Origin: Colwellia sp. MB3u-45
GTDB taxonomy: Bacteria; Pseudomonadota; Gammaproteobacteria; Enterobacterales; Alteromonadaceae
DNA length: 64,000 nt
Direction of reading: 5' to 3'
NCBI RefSeq assembly: GCF_014077005.1
Contig: NZ_JACGVC010000036.1
Coordinates: forward strand, 1 to 64,000
The translations under genes were made by a program, and so were the position numbers. Shown in pieces: positions 1 to 10,163 of the stretch. The notes under the pieces are model-generated. The model did not search any database, was not told the origin of the DNA, and was given only the letters and a program-made list of their open reading frames with translations. Position 1 is the first letter of the stretch, and each line of letters begins with the position of its first letter.

Positions 1-585
1 GCCATCATGCCGCTACGTGGTAAAATTTTAAATACCTGGGAAGTTGACTCGGGACAAATCTTAGCTTCGGAAGAAGTGCATAACATTTCTGTGGCTTTAG
101 GTATTGACCCTGATAGCGATGATTTATCAGGATTGCGTTACGGTAAGATTTGTATTCTCGCCGATGCCGACTCTGATGGGTTACATATCGCTACTTTGCT
201 TTGTGCGTTATTTACGCAACATTTTTTACCTTTGGTTCAAGCCGGTCATGTTTATGTGGCTATGCCGCCATTGTATCGCGTTGATGTTGGTAAAGAAGTG
301 TTTTACGCTTTGGATGAAGCGGAAAAAGACGGTATTTTGGATCGAATTGAAGCAGAGAAAAAGCGTGGCAAAGTCAATGTACAGCGATTCAAAGGTCTAG
401 GTGAAATGAATCCGTTACAATTACGTGAAACCACCATGGACCCCAATACGCGTCGCTTAGTGCAGTTAACGGTTGATGATCATAGTGAAACTATGGAATT
501 GATGGACATGTTGCTCTCTAAAAAACGGGCCGGTGATCGTAAGGTTTGGTTGCAATCTAAAGGTGATCTGGTTGAATTAGATTGA
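1..585 (+). CDS. parE: DNA topoisomerase IV subunit B, 3' part (5' end outside window)
   Basis: This is the C-terminal 194 residues of ParE, the ATPase/TOPRIM subunit of topoisomerase IV, which decatenates daughter chromosomes with ParC. The reading frame is open from base 1, so the gene starts before the window; the Met at base 7 is internal. The TOPRIM metal-binding motif (ADADSDG) is near residue 54 of the fragment, and the conserved RFKGLGEMNP block, which contacts DNA and ParC in this family, is further on. The TOPRIM wording (LADADSDGLHIATLLCALF) is typical of ParE rather than GyrB, and parC lies 3.7 kb downstream on the same strand. The gene ends in a strong terminator, so it is probably not cotranscribed with the GGDEF genes that follow. 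Confidence 0.96.
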   Translation, partial: AIMPLRGKILNTWEVDSGQILASEEVHNISVALGIDPDSDDLSGLRYGKICILADADSDGLHIATLLCALFTQHFLPLVQAGHVYVAMPPLYRVDVGKEVFYALDEAEKDGILDRIEAEKKRGKVNVQRFKGLGEMNPLQLRETTMDPNTRRLVQLTVDDHSETMELMDMLLSKKRAGDRKVWLQSKGDLVELD

Positions 586-593
586 TAAGGTTT

Positions 594-636
594 ATCCATT
601 CTGTCGGCAACATTGGCCAACAGAATGGATTTTTTC
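594..636 (+). terminator. Intrinsic terminator of parE
   Basis: A stem of about 10 bp (TCCATTCTGT with ACAGAATGGA) encloses a loop of about 15 nt and is followed by TTTTTT, a few bases after the parE stop codon. Confidence 0.85.
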
Positions 637-904
637 GCGTTAAGTCATCAGCCATTCGATAACTTTTATTAATGTGCCATAGCATTAGGCGGACGTTGCA
701 ACAACGAACTTGGAGTAAGATGATGATATGCTTACCTCGTTGTTGACCTAGATGATAATGAAATAGCAGCAAGTTACTGGCAAGTAACTGAAAAATAGTT
801 TGAAATAACCTTAGTGATATATAGCTTATTGTTTTTTTAACATAATAAATAATAGTTTATCATTTACCTAAATTCGTTTTATACTATTAATTTTATATTA
901 TCAG
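637..904. other. Intergenic region between parE and the first GGDEF gene
   Basis: No coding signal is convincing here. The last 80 bases are very AT-rich and probably hold the promoter of the GGDEF gene pair, but I cannot assign -35 and -10 boxes with confidence. Confidence 0.5.
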
Positions 905-2848
905 ATGGATTGTTGGAGCAGAGATTTGTTGAGAAGCTTGGTAAAATTAACCTTTCAAAATAGTAGCCTAATTTTATTTGTTTTTTTGTTAATATCTTGT
1001 AAGTCAAATGCTTTACAGTCTTTAACTGATAGCGATTTTAATACGTTTTTGTTACGTGCTGAACAGCTTAATAACACTGATCCCAAAGCGGCATTGGTTT
1101 TATTAAATAGACATAAAGCCGAGCTAAACACTCAACCTATCACCAATCAAGTCAATTACTATCGCATTCAATCCACGGCATATATAGATCAAGCGTTATA
1201 CCGTTTAAGTGAGGCATCTTCAGAGCAGGGCTTAAAACTTGCGAAGCAAATGAATAACCCTAGCATATTTATTGCAGAGCTTGCTTACACTAAAGGTTTT
1301 GCGATCGAAAATTTGGGTGATCTGGAAGGGGCTTTTTTACTTTATCAAAACGGTTTAGACGTTGCACGCTCGATGAATAATCAGAAATTAATTGCGCGCG
1401 GTCTGATTAATATCGGTGCGATATTATATTTACAGCAAGATTACAAACAGTCATTAATTACGCTTAATCAAGCCTTAGCACTGGCAAATGCCATTGGCGA
1501 TGATACACTTTTAGGTGAAATTAACAATGAGCTGGGTATTTTATATGGTCATTTAGATGAAAAAAACCAAGCCAATGACTATTTTCAACAGTCGTATCAA
1601 CATTATAAAAGTGCAGGTAAACATAACTATGCTCTTAAAAGTTTGCATAATGTGGCTAATAACCACACTAAGCAAAAGAATTTTGAGCAAGCTATTAAAG
1701 TTTATCGCGTATTAGAAAGCGAAATTCAGCCCAATAGCAGTCATCAGTTTATCGCTAATGTTTATAGAAAGTTAGCTTGGGCGCTACTCAATAAGGAAGA
1801 TTCTGGGACCGAAAATGCTTATCGATATATTCTCCTTGCGGGTGAATATGTTGAAGATGTAGAACAACATTTAGTAAAACTTCAATACCTTATAGACAAA
1901 GCTTATATTTTAGAAAAAATGACGCGTTATCAAGAAGCATTAGACAGTCTTGAGCAAGCTGAAATACTGCTTGAGCGTAAAACTAGCAATGTTTATGACA
2001 CTAGTGAGCTAAAAATGCTCTTTTTAAGCGCTAAATTGCATTATGCTTTAGGCCATTATAATCAAGCATATCAAATTCAAACTCAATATTTTACGCTGTC
2101 TATAGCGGGTGAGCAGGCACGAGAAACGACAGAAGTCGATGAGTTAATGTTGCAATATGAAAGTGAAACGGCTCAACGACATACGCATATTTTGGAAAAA
2201 AAACAGCGCATACAGCACTTACAACTCCAGCAAATGACACTTGACGTTAACAGCCGTAAGGCATTTGTTGGCATATTAGCATTGTGTACTTTGTTATTAG
2301 CTTGGTGCTTATATCGTGTTATCAAAGGGCAAAGGAACTTAACTAACGCCACTCGAACTGATAGTCTAACGGGTGTCGTTAATCGACGTAGATTACTTGA
2401 GTTAGGTGAAGAATACTTTTTAACCGCTCAAAACCATCAACAAGCCTTTAGTGTTTATATGATTGATATCGATTTATTCAAAAAAATCAATGACCAATTT
2501 GGTCATGTTATTGGTGACAAAGCACTAAAAGAAATTGCTATTCAAGGTCAAAATCTAATGCGAGCGAGTGATGTTTTTGGCCGCTTTGGCGGTGAAGAAT
2601 TTATTGCTTTATTGCCAAATACTGGAAATAGTGAAGCATTGGAAGTAGCACAGCGACTTAAAGAAAACATCGAACAAGCAAAATGGCAAACTCAGCAAAT
2701 CAAGCAGTTAACGGTAAATATTGGTGTAGCGACATTTGAGCAAGGTAATTATGATAACTTTGCGGCTTTGTTAAAAGTAGCTGACGAACAGTTATTAAAG
2801 GTCAAACAGTCTGGCCGTAATACAGTTACAGTGAGTGATCATGAATAA
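905..2848 (+). CDS. TPR-repeat sensor diguanylate cyclase (GGDEF), 647 aa
   Basis: Predicted membrane-anchored enzyme that joins two GTP into cyclic-di-GMP. The N-terminus has a hydrophobic export segment ending in LLISC, which resembles a lipobox, so it may be a lipoprotein or simply signal-anchored. Residues of about 50-420 are helical TPR-type repeats that should lie in the periplasm. A membrane segment near 454-475 (from AFVGILALCTLLLAW) leads into a cytoplasmic GGDEF domain. The active-site motif is GGEEF at 562-566, and an RxxD product-inhibition site (RASD) sits five residues before it, so both catalysis and feedback inhibition look intact. It overlaps the next GGDEF gene by 8 bp, which implies an operon. 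The periplasmic signal is unknown. Confidence 0.9.
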   Translation: MDCWSRDLLRSLVKLTFQNSSLILFVFLLISCKSNALQSLTDSDFNTFLLRAEQLNNTDPKAALVLLNRHKAELNTQPITNQVNYYRIQSTAYIDQALYRLSEASSEQGLKLAKQMNNPSIFIAELAYTKGFAIENLGDLEGAFLLYQNGLDVARSMNNQKLIARGLINIGAILYLQQDYKQSLITLNQALALANAIGDDTLLGEINNELGILYGHLDEKNQANDYFQQSYQHYKSAGKHNYALKSLHNVANNHTKQKNFEQAIKVYRVLESEIQPNSSHQFIANVYRKLAWALLNKEDSGTENAYRYILLAGEYVEDVEQHLVKLQYLIDKAYILEKMTRYQEALDSLEQAEILLERKTSNVYDTSELKMLFLSAKLHYALGHYNQAYQIQTQYFTLSIAGEQARETTEVDELMLQYESETAQRHTHILEKKQRIQHLQLQQMTLDVNSRKAFVGILALCTLLLAWCLYRVIKGQRNLTNATRTDSLTGVVNRRRLLELGEEYFLTAQNHQQAFSVYMIDIDLFKKINDQFGHVIGDKALKEIAIQGQNLMRASDVFGRFGGEEFIALLPNTGNSEALEVAQRLKENIEQAKWQTQQIKQLTVNIGVATFEQGNYDNFAALLKVADEQLLKVKQSGRNTVTVSDHE

Positions 2849-4097
2849 ATACTCACTGTTAACAGGTCTTGCTTTATATTTGTTAATGACTTTTATTAGT
2901 ACGGCGGTGAATGCGGATGAAATTACTGGCCAGCAAGAGGTATTTAATCAAGTTAATAGCCTCTATGCTAAACAGCAAAGGCCCATTGTTTTTTTTGCGA
3001 TTAATAGCGAAATATTATCGCTTAACAGCTTGAGTATGCATGACAAAGTGGCAGCGCAAGTTAAATTATTAGCTTGGCAAAAATTGTCTCTGACATTAAA
3101 TGTCGCTGAACAATATTTATTGTATGTTGTGCGTGCCAATATTGCTGATGTTGCAGGGCAAGAATATAAAGTGATTAATTGGCTCAATAAAGCACTTAAA
3201 CTTGAGCCGTTACTGGCTAAAAAACAACTCGACTCACCTTTATTTGCCAGTGCTTATCTAACCCTTGCAAACATCTATGCAAGCCAAGGTGAAGATAAGA
3301 AAGCCTTCGATAGTAAAAAACAATACATGAACAAGTATTTTTCTCATTTGAAACAGCAAAAAGAATATCGTGTTAAAGGTTTAAATGAAAAATACCACAT
3401 TGAAAAAAAGCATGAAGAAAACGAGCTACTGAGACAAAATAGTCAAATACAGCATTTTGCGCTGACGCGTGCTGAATCTGAACGTAGTCAACAGCATCGT
3501 AATATTGCCATTTTTATTGCCGTAGGAAGCCTGTTCCTTTTACTACTTTTACGACAATTTAAAATCCGTCAAGCCTTAAAGTTACTGGCAAAAACTGATA
3601 GTTTAACGTTATTGCCTAATCGTCGTTTGTTCTTTAGTCACGGTGCTACTTATATGAAACAAGCATTAACGGGTAATAAAGCGCTCAGTATTTTAATCTT
3701 AGATATAGATAATTTAAAAAATATAAACGACAACTTTGGTTACGATGCCGGCGACAGCGTTATTGCTCAGGTTGGCGTATTAGCCGGTGAAACTATGCGT
3801 TCTCGAGATTTTCTGGCACGTATTGGCGGTGAAGAGTTTGCCGCTATTTTACCCGAGGCCACCATTGTACAAGCGCGCGCGATTGCAGAGCACATACGTG
3901 AGAAAATTCAAGCTAATATCAGTAAAAATAAAAACAATAATATGCAGGTTACTGTCAGTATAGGTATTGCCAGCATTGCTGATATTAAAGAAAATTTTGA
4001 TAGTTTGTTACATGCGGCTGATTTGGCTATGTATCAAGCAAAGGCTAATGGTCACAATCAAGTTTGTAGCTATTCTACAGAAAGACAAGAAAATTAA
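2841..4097 (+). CDS. Second TPR-type diguanylate cyclase (GGDEF), 418 aa
   Basis: A shorter relative of the preceding protein with the same plan. A signal peptide (LTGLALYLLMTFISTAVNA) is followed by a helical periplasmic part with a coiled-coil stretch, a membrane segment (IAIFIAVGSLFLLLLL) and a C-terminal GGDEF domain. The active motif is GGEEF at about 329-333, with an RSRD inhibition site five residues upstream, so the enzyme should be active and product-inhibited. I chose the ATG at 2841, which overlaps the stop of the upstream gene by 8 bp; a GTG at 2835 is also in frame. The pair probably arose by duplication and is cotranscribed. Confidence 0.88.
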   Translation: MNKYSLLTGLALYLLMTFISTAVNADEITGQQEVFNQVNSLYAKQQRPIVFFAINSEILSLNSLSMHDKVAAQVKLLAWQKLSLTLNVAEQYLLYVVRANIADVAGQEYKVINWLNKALKLEPLLAKKQLDSPLFASAYLTLANIYASQGEDKKAFDSKKQYMNKYFSHLKQQKEYRVKGLNEKYHIEKKHEENELLRQNSQIQHFALTRAESERSQQHRNIAIFIAVGSLFLLLLLRQFKIRQALKLLAKTDSLTLLPNRRLFFSHGATYMKQALTGNKALSILILDIDNLKNINDNFGYDAGDSVIAQVGVLAGETMRSRDFLARIGGEEFAAILPEATIVQARAIAEHIREKIQANISKNKNNNMQVTVSIGIASIADIKENFDSLLHAADLAMYQAKANGHNQVCSYSTERQEN

Positions 4098-4238
4098 GAT
4101 TAATCACTATTGGACGATATTTATCGCCTAACAGTGTTCTTTCCACTAGTATAATCAGCTAAGCTACCCCAGAACAACAATAATAAAAGTAACGCTTAAT
4201 AATTCGGCATTAAGTGAGCTTTTTAGGAAAATATTTTC

Positions 4239-6527
4239 ATGTCAGATGCTCTCGACTTTAGTTTAGACGGTATTGAACAACGCCCTCTAAGACAATTCAC
4301 TGAAGAAGCTTATTTAAATTACTCGATGTATGTCATTATGGATCGTGCATTACCTCATATTGGTGATGGCTTAAAGCCGGTGCAACGACGTATTGTTTAT
4401 GCCATGTCAGAACTTGGCTTATCTGCATCAGCAAAATATAAAAAATCTGCCCGTACTGTCGGTGATGTACTAGGTAAGTTTCATCCCCATGGTGATTCTG
4501 CCTGTTACGAAGCTATGGTGTTAATGGCGCAGCCATTTTCATATCGTTACCCATTAGTTGACGGACAAGGAAATTGGGGCGCTCCTGACGATCCAAAGTC
4601 ATTTGCCGCCATGCGTTATACCGAAGCCCGTTTATCACGCTTTAGTGAAGTTTTACTGGCCGAATTAGGCCAAGGCACTGTTGATTGGTCGCCTAATTTT
4701 GATGGCACCATGCAAGAGCCCAAAACCTTACCTGCGCGCCTACCGCATATTTTACTCAACGGTATTACCGGCATTGCTGTCGGCATGGCAACAGACATTC
4801 CGCCGCATAATGCTAGAGAAGTGGCTAATGCCTGTATTCATTTAATTGAGCAACCGAAAGCTGAATTAGCCGATCTACTCGATATTATTCATGGGCCAGA
4901 TTATCCAACTGATGCTGAAATCATCACGCCTAAAGCCGATATTGAAAAAATTTATCAAACCGGTCGTGGTAGCATTAAAATGCGTGCGGTCTATGAAGTG
5001 TTACACGGTGATGTGGTTATTACCGCATTACCACATCAGGCTTCTGGTGGAAAAATATTAGAACAAATTGCTAATCAAATGCAGGCAAAAAAACTGCCAA
5101 TGGTGGTTGATTTACGTGATGAATCAGATCATGAAAACCCGATCCGTTTAGTGATTGTGCCCCGTTCAAATCGTGTTGATATTGAACAGTTGATGCAGCA
5201 CTTATTTGCTACCACAGATTTAGAAAAAAACTTTCGTGTCAATTTAAACATGATAGGTTTGAACAACAAACCCGCCGTTAAAGATATTAGAACCATATTA
5301 AGCGAGTGGTTAGAATATCGACGTGAAACTGTGCGTCGTCGTTTGCAATATCGATTAGATAAAGTATTAGCGCGTTTGCATCTGTTAGATGGCTTATTAA
5401 TCGCCTATCTTAATATTGATGAAGTAATTGAAATTATAAGAGGTTTTGACAAGCCCAAAGCAGAGTTAATGTCACGCTTTGAACTGTCAGAACGCCAAGC
5501 CGAATCGATATTAGAAATTAAACTTCGCCAACTGGCCAAGCTTGAAGAAATTAGAATTCGTGCTGAGCAAGATGAGTTGAACATAGAACGTGAATACCTA
5601 GAAAAAATACTCAGTTCTAAAGTTCGCATGAACACCTTAATGAAGAAAGAGATCCTAGAAGCCGCTGAAAAATACGGTGATGATCGTCGCTCTGTTATTG
5701 TTGAGCGACAAGAGGCAAAAGCCCTATCTGAAAAAGATCTTATGCCGAGTGAGCCTGTGACTGTTGTGGTTTCGCAAAAAGGCTGGGCACGTTGTGCAAA
5801 AGGTCATGACATTGATGCACAAGCATTAAGTTACAAGTCAGGTGATGAATACTTATGCTTAGCAAAAGGGCGTAGTAATCGTCCTGTGGTGTTTTTTGAC
5901 TCCGCAGGTAGAGCTTACGCCACTGATGCGCATAGTCTACCCTCAGCGCGTAGCCAAGGAGAGCCGCTAACCGGACGCTTTAATCTGACCAGTGGTGAAA
6001 ACTTTGAAAAAGTACTGATGGCTGATGACCAATGTCGTTACTTACTCAGTAGTGATGCCGGTTACGGTTTTGTGGCAAGCTTTGCCGATATGGTCAGTCG
6101 TAATAAAAATGGTAAAGCATTATTAACTTTGTCTGCAGCGGCGAAAGTAATGACGCCAAAAGTTATTAGTAATTTAGAGACAGAATTAGTGCTTTCAATT
6201 ACCTCAGAAGGGCGCATGCTGGTTTTCCCAATCAAAGACTTGCCTATTTTGAGTAAAGGTAAGGGTAATAAAATAATTAATATCCCTACTGCAAGGGCTA
6301 AAACACGTGATGAATATGTAACCTTGCTCGAAGTGTTGCCACCCAACAGTGCCATTACCTTGCATGCAGGCAAGCGCAAGTTAACGTTAAAAGCGAGTGA
6401 CATTGAACATTATAAAGGTGAACGTGGCCGTCGAGGTAATAAGCTACCTAGAGGTTTACAACGCGTTGATCATATCGTTATAGAGCAACAAAACTCAGAT
6501 ATAGAGCCTGAAATTCCTGAGAGTTAA
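4239..6527 (+). CDS. parC: DNA topoisomerase IV subunit A
   Basis: ParC is the DNA breakage-reunion subunit of topoisomerase IV. The 762-residue protein is close to the usual length. The catalytic tyrosine is Tyr127 in [11 protein letters not shown]. The quinolone-resistance region reads [10 protein letters not shown] with Ser87 and Glu91, equivalent to the wild-type Ser80 and Glu84 of E. coli ParC, so no classic target-site resistance change is present. The C-terminal part has the beta-pinwheel repeats that bind DNA. A Shine-Dalgarno TAGGAAA precedes the ATG. It is separated from parE by the two cyclase genes. Confidence 0.97.
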   Translation: MSDALDFSLDGIEQRPLRQFTEEAYLNYSMYVIMDRALPHIGDGLKPVQRRIVYAMSELGLSASAKYKKSARTVGDVLGKFHPHGDSACYEAMVLMAQPFSYRYPLVDGQGNWGAPDDPKSFAAMRYTEARLSRFSEVLLAELGQGTVDWSPNFDGTMQEPKTLPARLPHILLNGITGIAVGMATDIPPHNAREVANACIHLIEQPKAELADLLDIIHGPDYPTDAEIITPKADIEKIYQTGRGSIKMRAVYEVLHGDVVITALPHQASGGKILEQIANQMQAKKLPMVVDLRDESDHENPIRLVIVPRSNRVDIEQLMQHLFATTDLEKNFRVNLNMIGLNNKPAVKDIRTILSEWLEYRRETVRRRLQYRLDKVLARLHLLDGLLIAYLNIDEVIEIIRGFDKPKAELMSRFELSERQAESILEIKLRQLAKLEEIRIRAEQDELNIEREYLEKILSSKVRMNTLMKKEILEAAEKYGDDRRSVIVERQEAKALSEKDLMPSEPVTVVVSQKGWARCAKGHDIDAQALSYKSGDEYLCLAKGRSNRPVVFFDSAGRAYATDAHSLPSARSQGEPLTGRFNLTSGENFEKVLMADDQCRYLLSSDAGYGFVASFADMVSRNKNGKALLTLSAAAKVMTPKVISNLETELVLSITSEGRMLVFPIKDLPILSKGKGNKIINIPTARAKTRDEYVTLLEVLPPNSAITLHAGKRKLTLKASDIEHYKGERGRRGNKLPRGLQRVDHIVIEQQNSDIEPEIPES

Positions 6528-6557
6528 TACTTCTGATTTAGCACCTAAGAATTAGCA

Positions 6558-6597
6558 CAAAAAAAGCCTTAAGATTAAATATCTTAGGGTTTTTTTA
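6558..6597 (+). terminator. Intrinsic terminator of parC
   Basis: CCTTAAGAT and ATCTTAGGG pair (one G-T wobble) around a short loop and are followed by seven T. The 50-51 bp repeat array begins directly after the T tract. Confidence 0.8.
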
Positions 6598-6598
6598 T

Positions 6599-6866
6599 GC
6601 TCAGGACGAGCGGTATGCTGCGATCACATGGATATGAAGTAGCAGCGATGCTCAGGACGAGCTGTATGCTGCGATCACATGGATGTGAAGTAGCAGCGAT
6701 GCTTAGACGAGCGGTATGCTGCGATCACATGGATGTGAAGTAGCAGCGATGCTTAGACGAGCGGTATGCTGCGATCACATGGATGTGAAGTAGCAGCGAT
6801 GCTTAGGACGAGCGGTATGCTGCGATCACATGGGTGTGAAGTAGCAGCGATGCTTAGGACGAGTGG
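6599..6866. repeat. Tandem array of 50-51 bp repeats (five units plus part of a sixth)
   Basis: Units start at 6599, 6650, 6701, 6751, 6801 and 6852. Each reads approximately GCTCAGGACGAGCGGTATGC, then TGCGATCACATGGATGTGAA, then GTAGCAGCGAT. Within a unit GCTGC...CACAT can pair with ATGTG...GCAGC, so each unit can fold into an imperfect hairpin. Two units carry a one-base deletion (50 bp), which would break any reading frame, so the array is unlikely to be coding. The same family occurs at 27269-27401, also directly after a terminator. Confidence 0.9.
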
Positions 6867-6938
6867 TCAGCCTTTTGTGCCTAACAAAAACTCAGTACCA
6901 ACATTCATGTCGGCAATGCTACAAACACGTCGCCGTTC

Positions 6939-7504
6939 CTAACCATCCACCTTGGATTGTACTTGGTGCGCGGTTACTTGTTGAATTAGGCCTGAAAGTT
7001 GCGTAATTTTTTTATTTGATAATTGCCGATAATCGAAATAAGGACAAATAATAACGCCTAAATCGATATTAATGGCGAAATCATGACTCAGCCATATGCA
7101 GCTATTACAAAACCCTAGTTGTTCAGCGTAACCTTTACCTAATATTATGTGTAGTTTTTGACTGGGCTTAGCACTGAGTAAATTAACCCCTGAACAGTCA
7201 GCCTCTGAAAAGTCAGGTGCTGAAAAAAGTAAGCAATGATCACTTTCTGCCTGTAATAGAGCGCTGTCTCTTAATTTTTGCCAACTAGTAAATTGTTCCG
7301 GTGATATTTCAAATAACAACTTAGCGTAGACATTAAAAATTTTCGCCAATGGTTACCAGTTTCAAGAGCAATATCGGCAATTTCATCTGTCACTAACGCT
7401 TTAACACTCGTCAGGTTTTGATAGTGTGCTAATGGAGGGCAGTTTCTTATATAGAAAATAATCTTGGCGTCAAGAGTACCTAAACCGACGGCTTTATTTA
7501 GCAT
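6939..7504 (-). pseudogene. Frameshifted conserved hypothetical gene (possibly DUF6942-like)
   Basis: Two overlapping minus-strand reading frames make one protein. The first (7504 to about 7340) encodes MLNKAVGLGTLDAKIIF... to GNHWRK. The second continues as KIFNVYAKLLFEIS... to the stop at 6939. They meet at a run of A and T bases (about 7335-7344). Inserting one base there would restore GNHWRKIFNVYAKLL and an uninterrupted protein of 188 residues. The family resembles the small DUF6942-type proteins of marine gammaproteobacteria, but I am unsure of that name. The break may be real inactivation or a homopolymer sequencing error. Confidence 0.65.
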
Positions 7505-7596
7505 TTTTACCCATTTTATTCGTTAGCTTATCCATTTTTACGCAGGAAAAATGGCCAAATATAAAACATTTATTTAATAACGAGTTGTGCTAGTTA

Positions 7597-7628
<32 letters not shown>

Positions 7629-7710
7629 CGCAGCAGTTCTTTATTTAAACCAGTAGAATTGATAACAAGTTTAGTGAAATTGGTGGTACTTTTCCTAATA
7701 AAAATGCAAT

Positions 7711-7737
7711 AAAAAACCCGGTACAATCCGGGCTTTT
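7711..7737 (-). terminator. Intrinsic terminator of the DUF3545 gene
   Basis: Read on the minus strand, AGCCCGG and CCGGGTTTTTT flank the loop ATTGTA. A GC-rich stem followed by six T lies about 30 bp after the stop codon. It is weakly bidirectional. Confidence 0.85.
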
Positions 7738-7767
7738 AATCGTTTATATTAGCCATACTAAGCTTAA

Positions 7768-7941
7768 TTAAAACTCTTTCAACATATTTTCTAAAGAATC
7801 ATCAAATGCTTTTAATTCTTTTTCCAGTTGAAATTTTTCTTTCAGTTGTTCAATTTCACGCCACTTTCTTTTTTTATTATTACTTGAACTCGATTTAGGC
7901 CGTTTGCCTAAAGAGCCCAATACTTGTTGAAAATTTTCCAT
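7768..7941 (-). CDS. Small DUF3545 family protein, 57 aa
   Basis: A short gene whose protein begins MENFQQVLGSLGKRPKSSSS and continues with a basic KKRKWREIEQLKEK segment and an acidic helical tail. The KRKWREIE...L.KEL pattern is the signature I recognise for DUF3545, small proteins of unknown function in Vibrio, Shewanella and relatives. It is probably cytosolic and largely helical. The start is supported by GGAG eight bases upstream of the ATG, and a terminator follows. It lies between the frameshifted gene and transaldolase, on the same strand as both. Confidence 0.8.
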   Translation of the reverse strand: MENFQQVLGSLGKRPKSSSSNNKKRKWREIEQLKEKFQLEKELKAFDDSLENMLKEF

Positions 7942-8060
7942 GGTATGCTCCTTATTTCTACAACTGCAGTATTTTGTATCACAGTTGTTAACAATATAGA
8001 AACATTATTTGCATTTTATTTACAATTTCATGGGGTTCACAAGTTTCATAACTTAAAAAT

Positions 8061-9023
8061 TTAAAGCATAGCCTGTAATTGTTGCTCAAGTTTAACTTGG
8101 TCAATGGTAAAGTTTCGAATACCCTCGGCTAACTTCTCTGTTGCCATGGCATCTTGGTTCATTTGCCATCTAAATTGTGCTTCACTAAGTGCAGGTTCAT
8201 CGGCTAATGGTGCATGATCGCTGAATAGTTTTTGCGATACTGTTGCCGTTGAATTAGCTAATTCATCCATCAGGTTTGGGCTAATCGTTAATCGGTCACA
8301 ACCAGCGAGTTCAAGTATCTCACCAATATTTCGGAAACTAGCACCCATGACTACAGTTTTGTGACCTTTAGCTTTGTAATAATTATAAATACTGGTTACT
8401 GATACTACGCCTGGATCTTCGCTGGCTGAGTAATCACTACGGCCAGTGTCTTTTTTATACCAATCTAAAATGCGACCAACGAAAGGTGAAATTAGGTAAA
8501 TATTGGCTTCAGCACAGGCCTGTGCCTGAGCAAAGTTAAACAACAAAGTTAAATTGCAGTTAATGCCTTCAGCTTCTAGTTGCTCTGCCGCTTTAATACC
8601 TTCCCACGTTGAGGCTACTTTGATCAAGATACGATCATTACTAATGCCAGCCTCGTTGTACATAGCGATAAGTTTATACGCTTTAGCAATCGATGCGGCT
8701 GTATCAAAGGATAAGCGCGCATCAACTTCTGTTGAAATTCTACCTGGGACTGTCTTTAAGATTTCTAAGCCGATGAGTACCGAAAACTTATCTGCAGCGT
8801 CGATGACTTGCTGTTCAGCGTTTGATGATTGAGTTTTCGCCCACGCTACTGCGCTAGTAAGTAGTTGCTGATAATTAGCTAAAGAGGCTGCCTTTAATAG
8901 TAAAGACGGATTCGTGGTGGCGTCTTGTGGTTGAAACTTAGCAATAGCTTCAATATCGCCGGTATCAGCAACAACCGTGGTCATTGCTTTTAGTTGAGAA
9001 AGTTGAGAAAGTTGATCGGTCAT
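8061..9023 (-). CDS. tal: Transaldolase
   Basis: Cytosolic enzyme of the nonoxidative pentose phosphate pathway; it moves a dihydroxyacetone unit from sedoheptulose-7-phosphate to glyceraldehyde-3-phosphate. The 320 residues match the length of the TalB type. The Schiff-base lysine is Lys135 in [12 protein letters not shown], and DATTNPSLL near residue 34 and CNLTLLFN are also conserved family blocks. It appears to be a single-gene unit. Confidence 0.97.
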   Translation of the reverse strand: MTDQLSQLSQLKAMTTVVADTGDIEAIAKFQPQDATTNPSLLLKAASLANYQQLLTSAVAWAKTQSSNAEQQVIDAADKFSVLIGLEILKTVPGRISTEVDARLSFDTAASIAKAYKLIAMYNEAGISNDRILIKVASTWEGIKAAEQLEAEGINCNLTLLFNFAQAQACAEANIYLISPFVGRILDWYKKDTGRSDYSASEDPGVVSVTSIYNYYKAKGHKTVVMGASFRNIGEILELAGCDRLTISPNLMDELANSTATVSQKLFSDHAPLADEPALSEAQFRWQMNQDAMATEKLAEGIRNFTIDQVKLEQQLQAML

Positions 9024-9318
9024 AACATGTCCCTTGACGTTGATAATGTAATCAGGTGGTTTTATTGAGTAAATTTTGGTGAAATATTACAACATTTACA
9101 AGTATTTTGATTGGAAATAGTAAACTTTTTATCTTATTCGGCTCTATTTGTATCAAATTTTCATAATTTAGCAAGTGTGATGATGAAATAGTGTTGATAA
9201 AACACTTTATTGCCTGTGCGCGCGCTAGCGGTTCAATGAGTAATTCATAATGAAGATAATTATATTAGTTTTTTCCTGTGTTATAGTGACAAAAATTGTA
9301 AGATAGAGTAGATAAATA

Positions 9319-10095
9319 ATGTTACTTGTTGTTTCTCCGGCGAAGAACTTAGATTATGAATCCCCCGTTGCTACCGAGCTATATTCACAACCTGAACTAT
9401 TAGCAGACAGTAAAGTGCTGATGAAAAAGTGTAAAACACTAACGCCTGCGGATATTAGTTCATTAATGGCTATTAGCGATAAATTAGCCGGCTTAAATGC
9501 GGCACGTTTTGGCGAATGGGCAACGCCTTTTACGCCGGAAAATGCTCGACAAGCTGTGCTAGCATTTAATGGCGACGTATACACTGGCTTAGATGCTAAA
9601 TCGTTTAGCGAGGATGACTTTACCTTCGCTCAACAGCATATGCGGATATTATCAGGATTATATGGCCTATTAAGACCGCTCGATTTGATGCAAGCATATC
9701 GACTAGAAATGGGTAAAAAATTAGATAATGATCGCGGTAGCAATTTATATCAATTTTGGGGTGACATTATCACCGAGCATTTAAATGTCGCTATTGCTGC
9801 CCAAGGCGATAATGTGTTAATTAATTTAGCGTCAAATGAATACTTTAAAGCGGTTAATAAAAAAGTATTAAAAGCCGAAGTAATAACTCCGGCATTTAAA
9901 GATTGGAAAAATGGTCAATTTAAAATGATCAGTTTTTTTGCCAAAAAAGCCCGAGGTTTAATGGCGCGTTATATTATTGAGCACCAAATCACAGATCTTG
10001 AAAAGCTAAAAGACTTTGATGTCGCAGGTTATCAATATTCTTGCGATTTAAGTAAAGGTAATGATTGGGTATTTACCCGTAAAGAGCTAGATTAA
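9319..10095 (+). CDS. yaaA: Peroxide stress protein YaaA (DUF328/UPF0246)
   Basis: Cytosolic protein of 258 residues belonging to the YaaA family. In E. coli the homolog is induced by OxyR and limits free iron and DNA damage during hydrogen peroxide stress. The diagnostic N-terminus [15 protein letters not shown] and the blocks LYGLLRPLD and [12 protein letters not shown] are all present, as is the C-terminal [13 protein letters not shown] segment. It is transcribed alone, divergently from tal. No clear OxyR site was found by eye. Confidence 0.95.
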   Translation: MLLVVSPAKNLDYESPVATELYSQPELLADSKVLMKKCKTLTPADISSLMAISDKLAGLNAARFGEWATPFTPENARQAVLAFNGDVYTGLDAKSFSEDDFTFAQQHMRILSGLYGLLRPLDLMQAYRLEMGKKLDNDRGSNLYQFWGDIITEHLNVAIAAQGDNVLINLASNEYFKAVNKKVLKAEVITPAFKDWKNGQFKMISFFAKKARGLMARYIIEHQITDLEKLKDFDVAGYQYSCDLSKGNDWVFTRKELD

Positions 10096-10113
10096 GCTGA
10101 TTTAATTTGCGTG

Positions 10114-10163
10114 ACTATAGTCGCTATAAAGTTGAAAGGTAGATACTTTATAGCGACTATAGT
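10114..10163. repeat. Perfect 19-bp inverted repeat with 12-nt loop
   Basis: ACTATAGTCGCTATAAAGT at 10114-10132 is exactly complementary to the sequence at 10145-10163. It lies 18 bp after the yaaA stop. No T tract follows on the plus strand, so it is not a classical terminator; it could be a dispersed palindrome or mRNA-end structure. Confidence 0.9.

Noticed and set aside
557-772. 71-codon minus-strand frame after parE
   Set aside because: It runs across the parE terminator hairpin and has no ribosome site or recognisable product.
6599-6866. Possible CRISPR array
   Set aside because: The units are contiguous tandem copies without unique spacers, and no cas genes are present.
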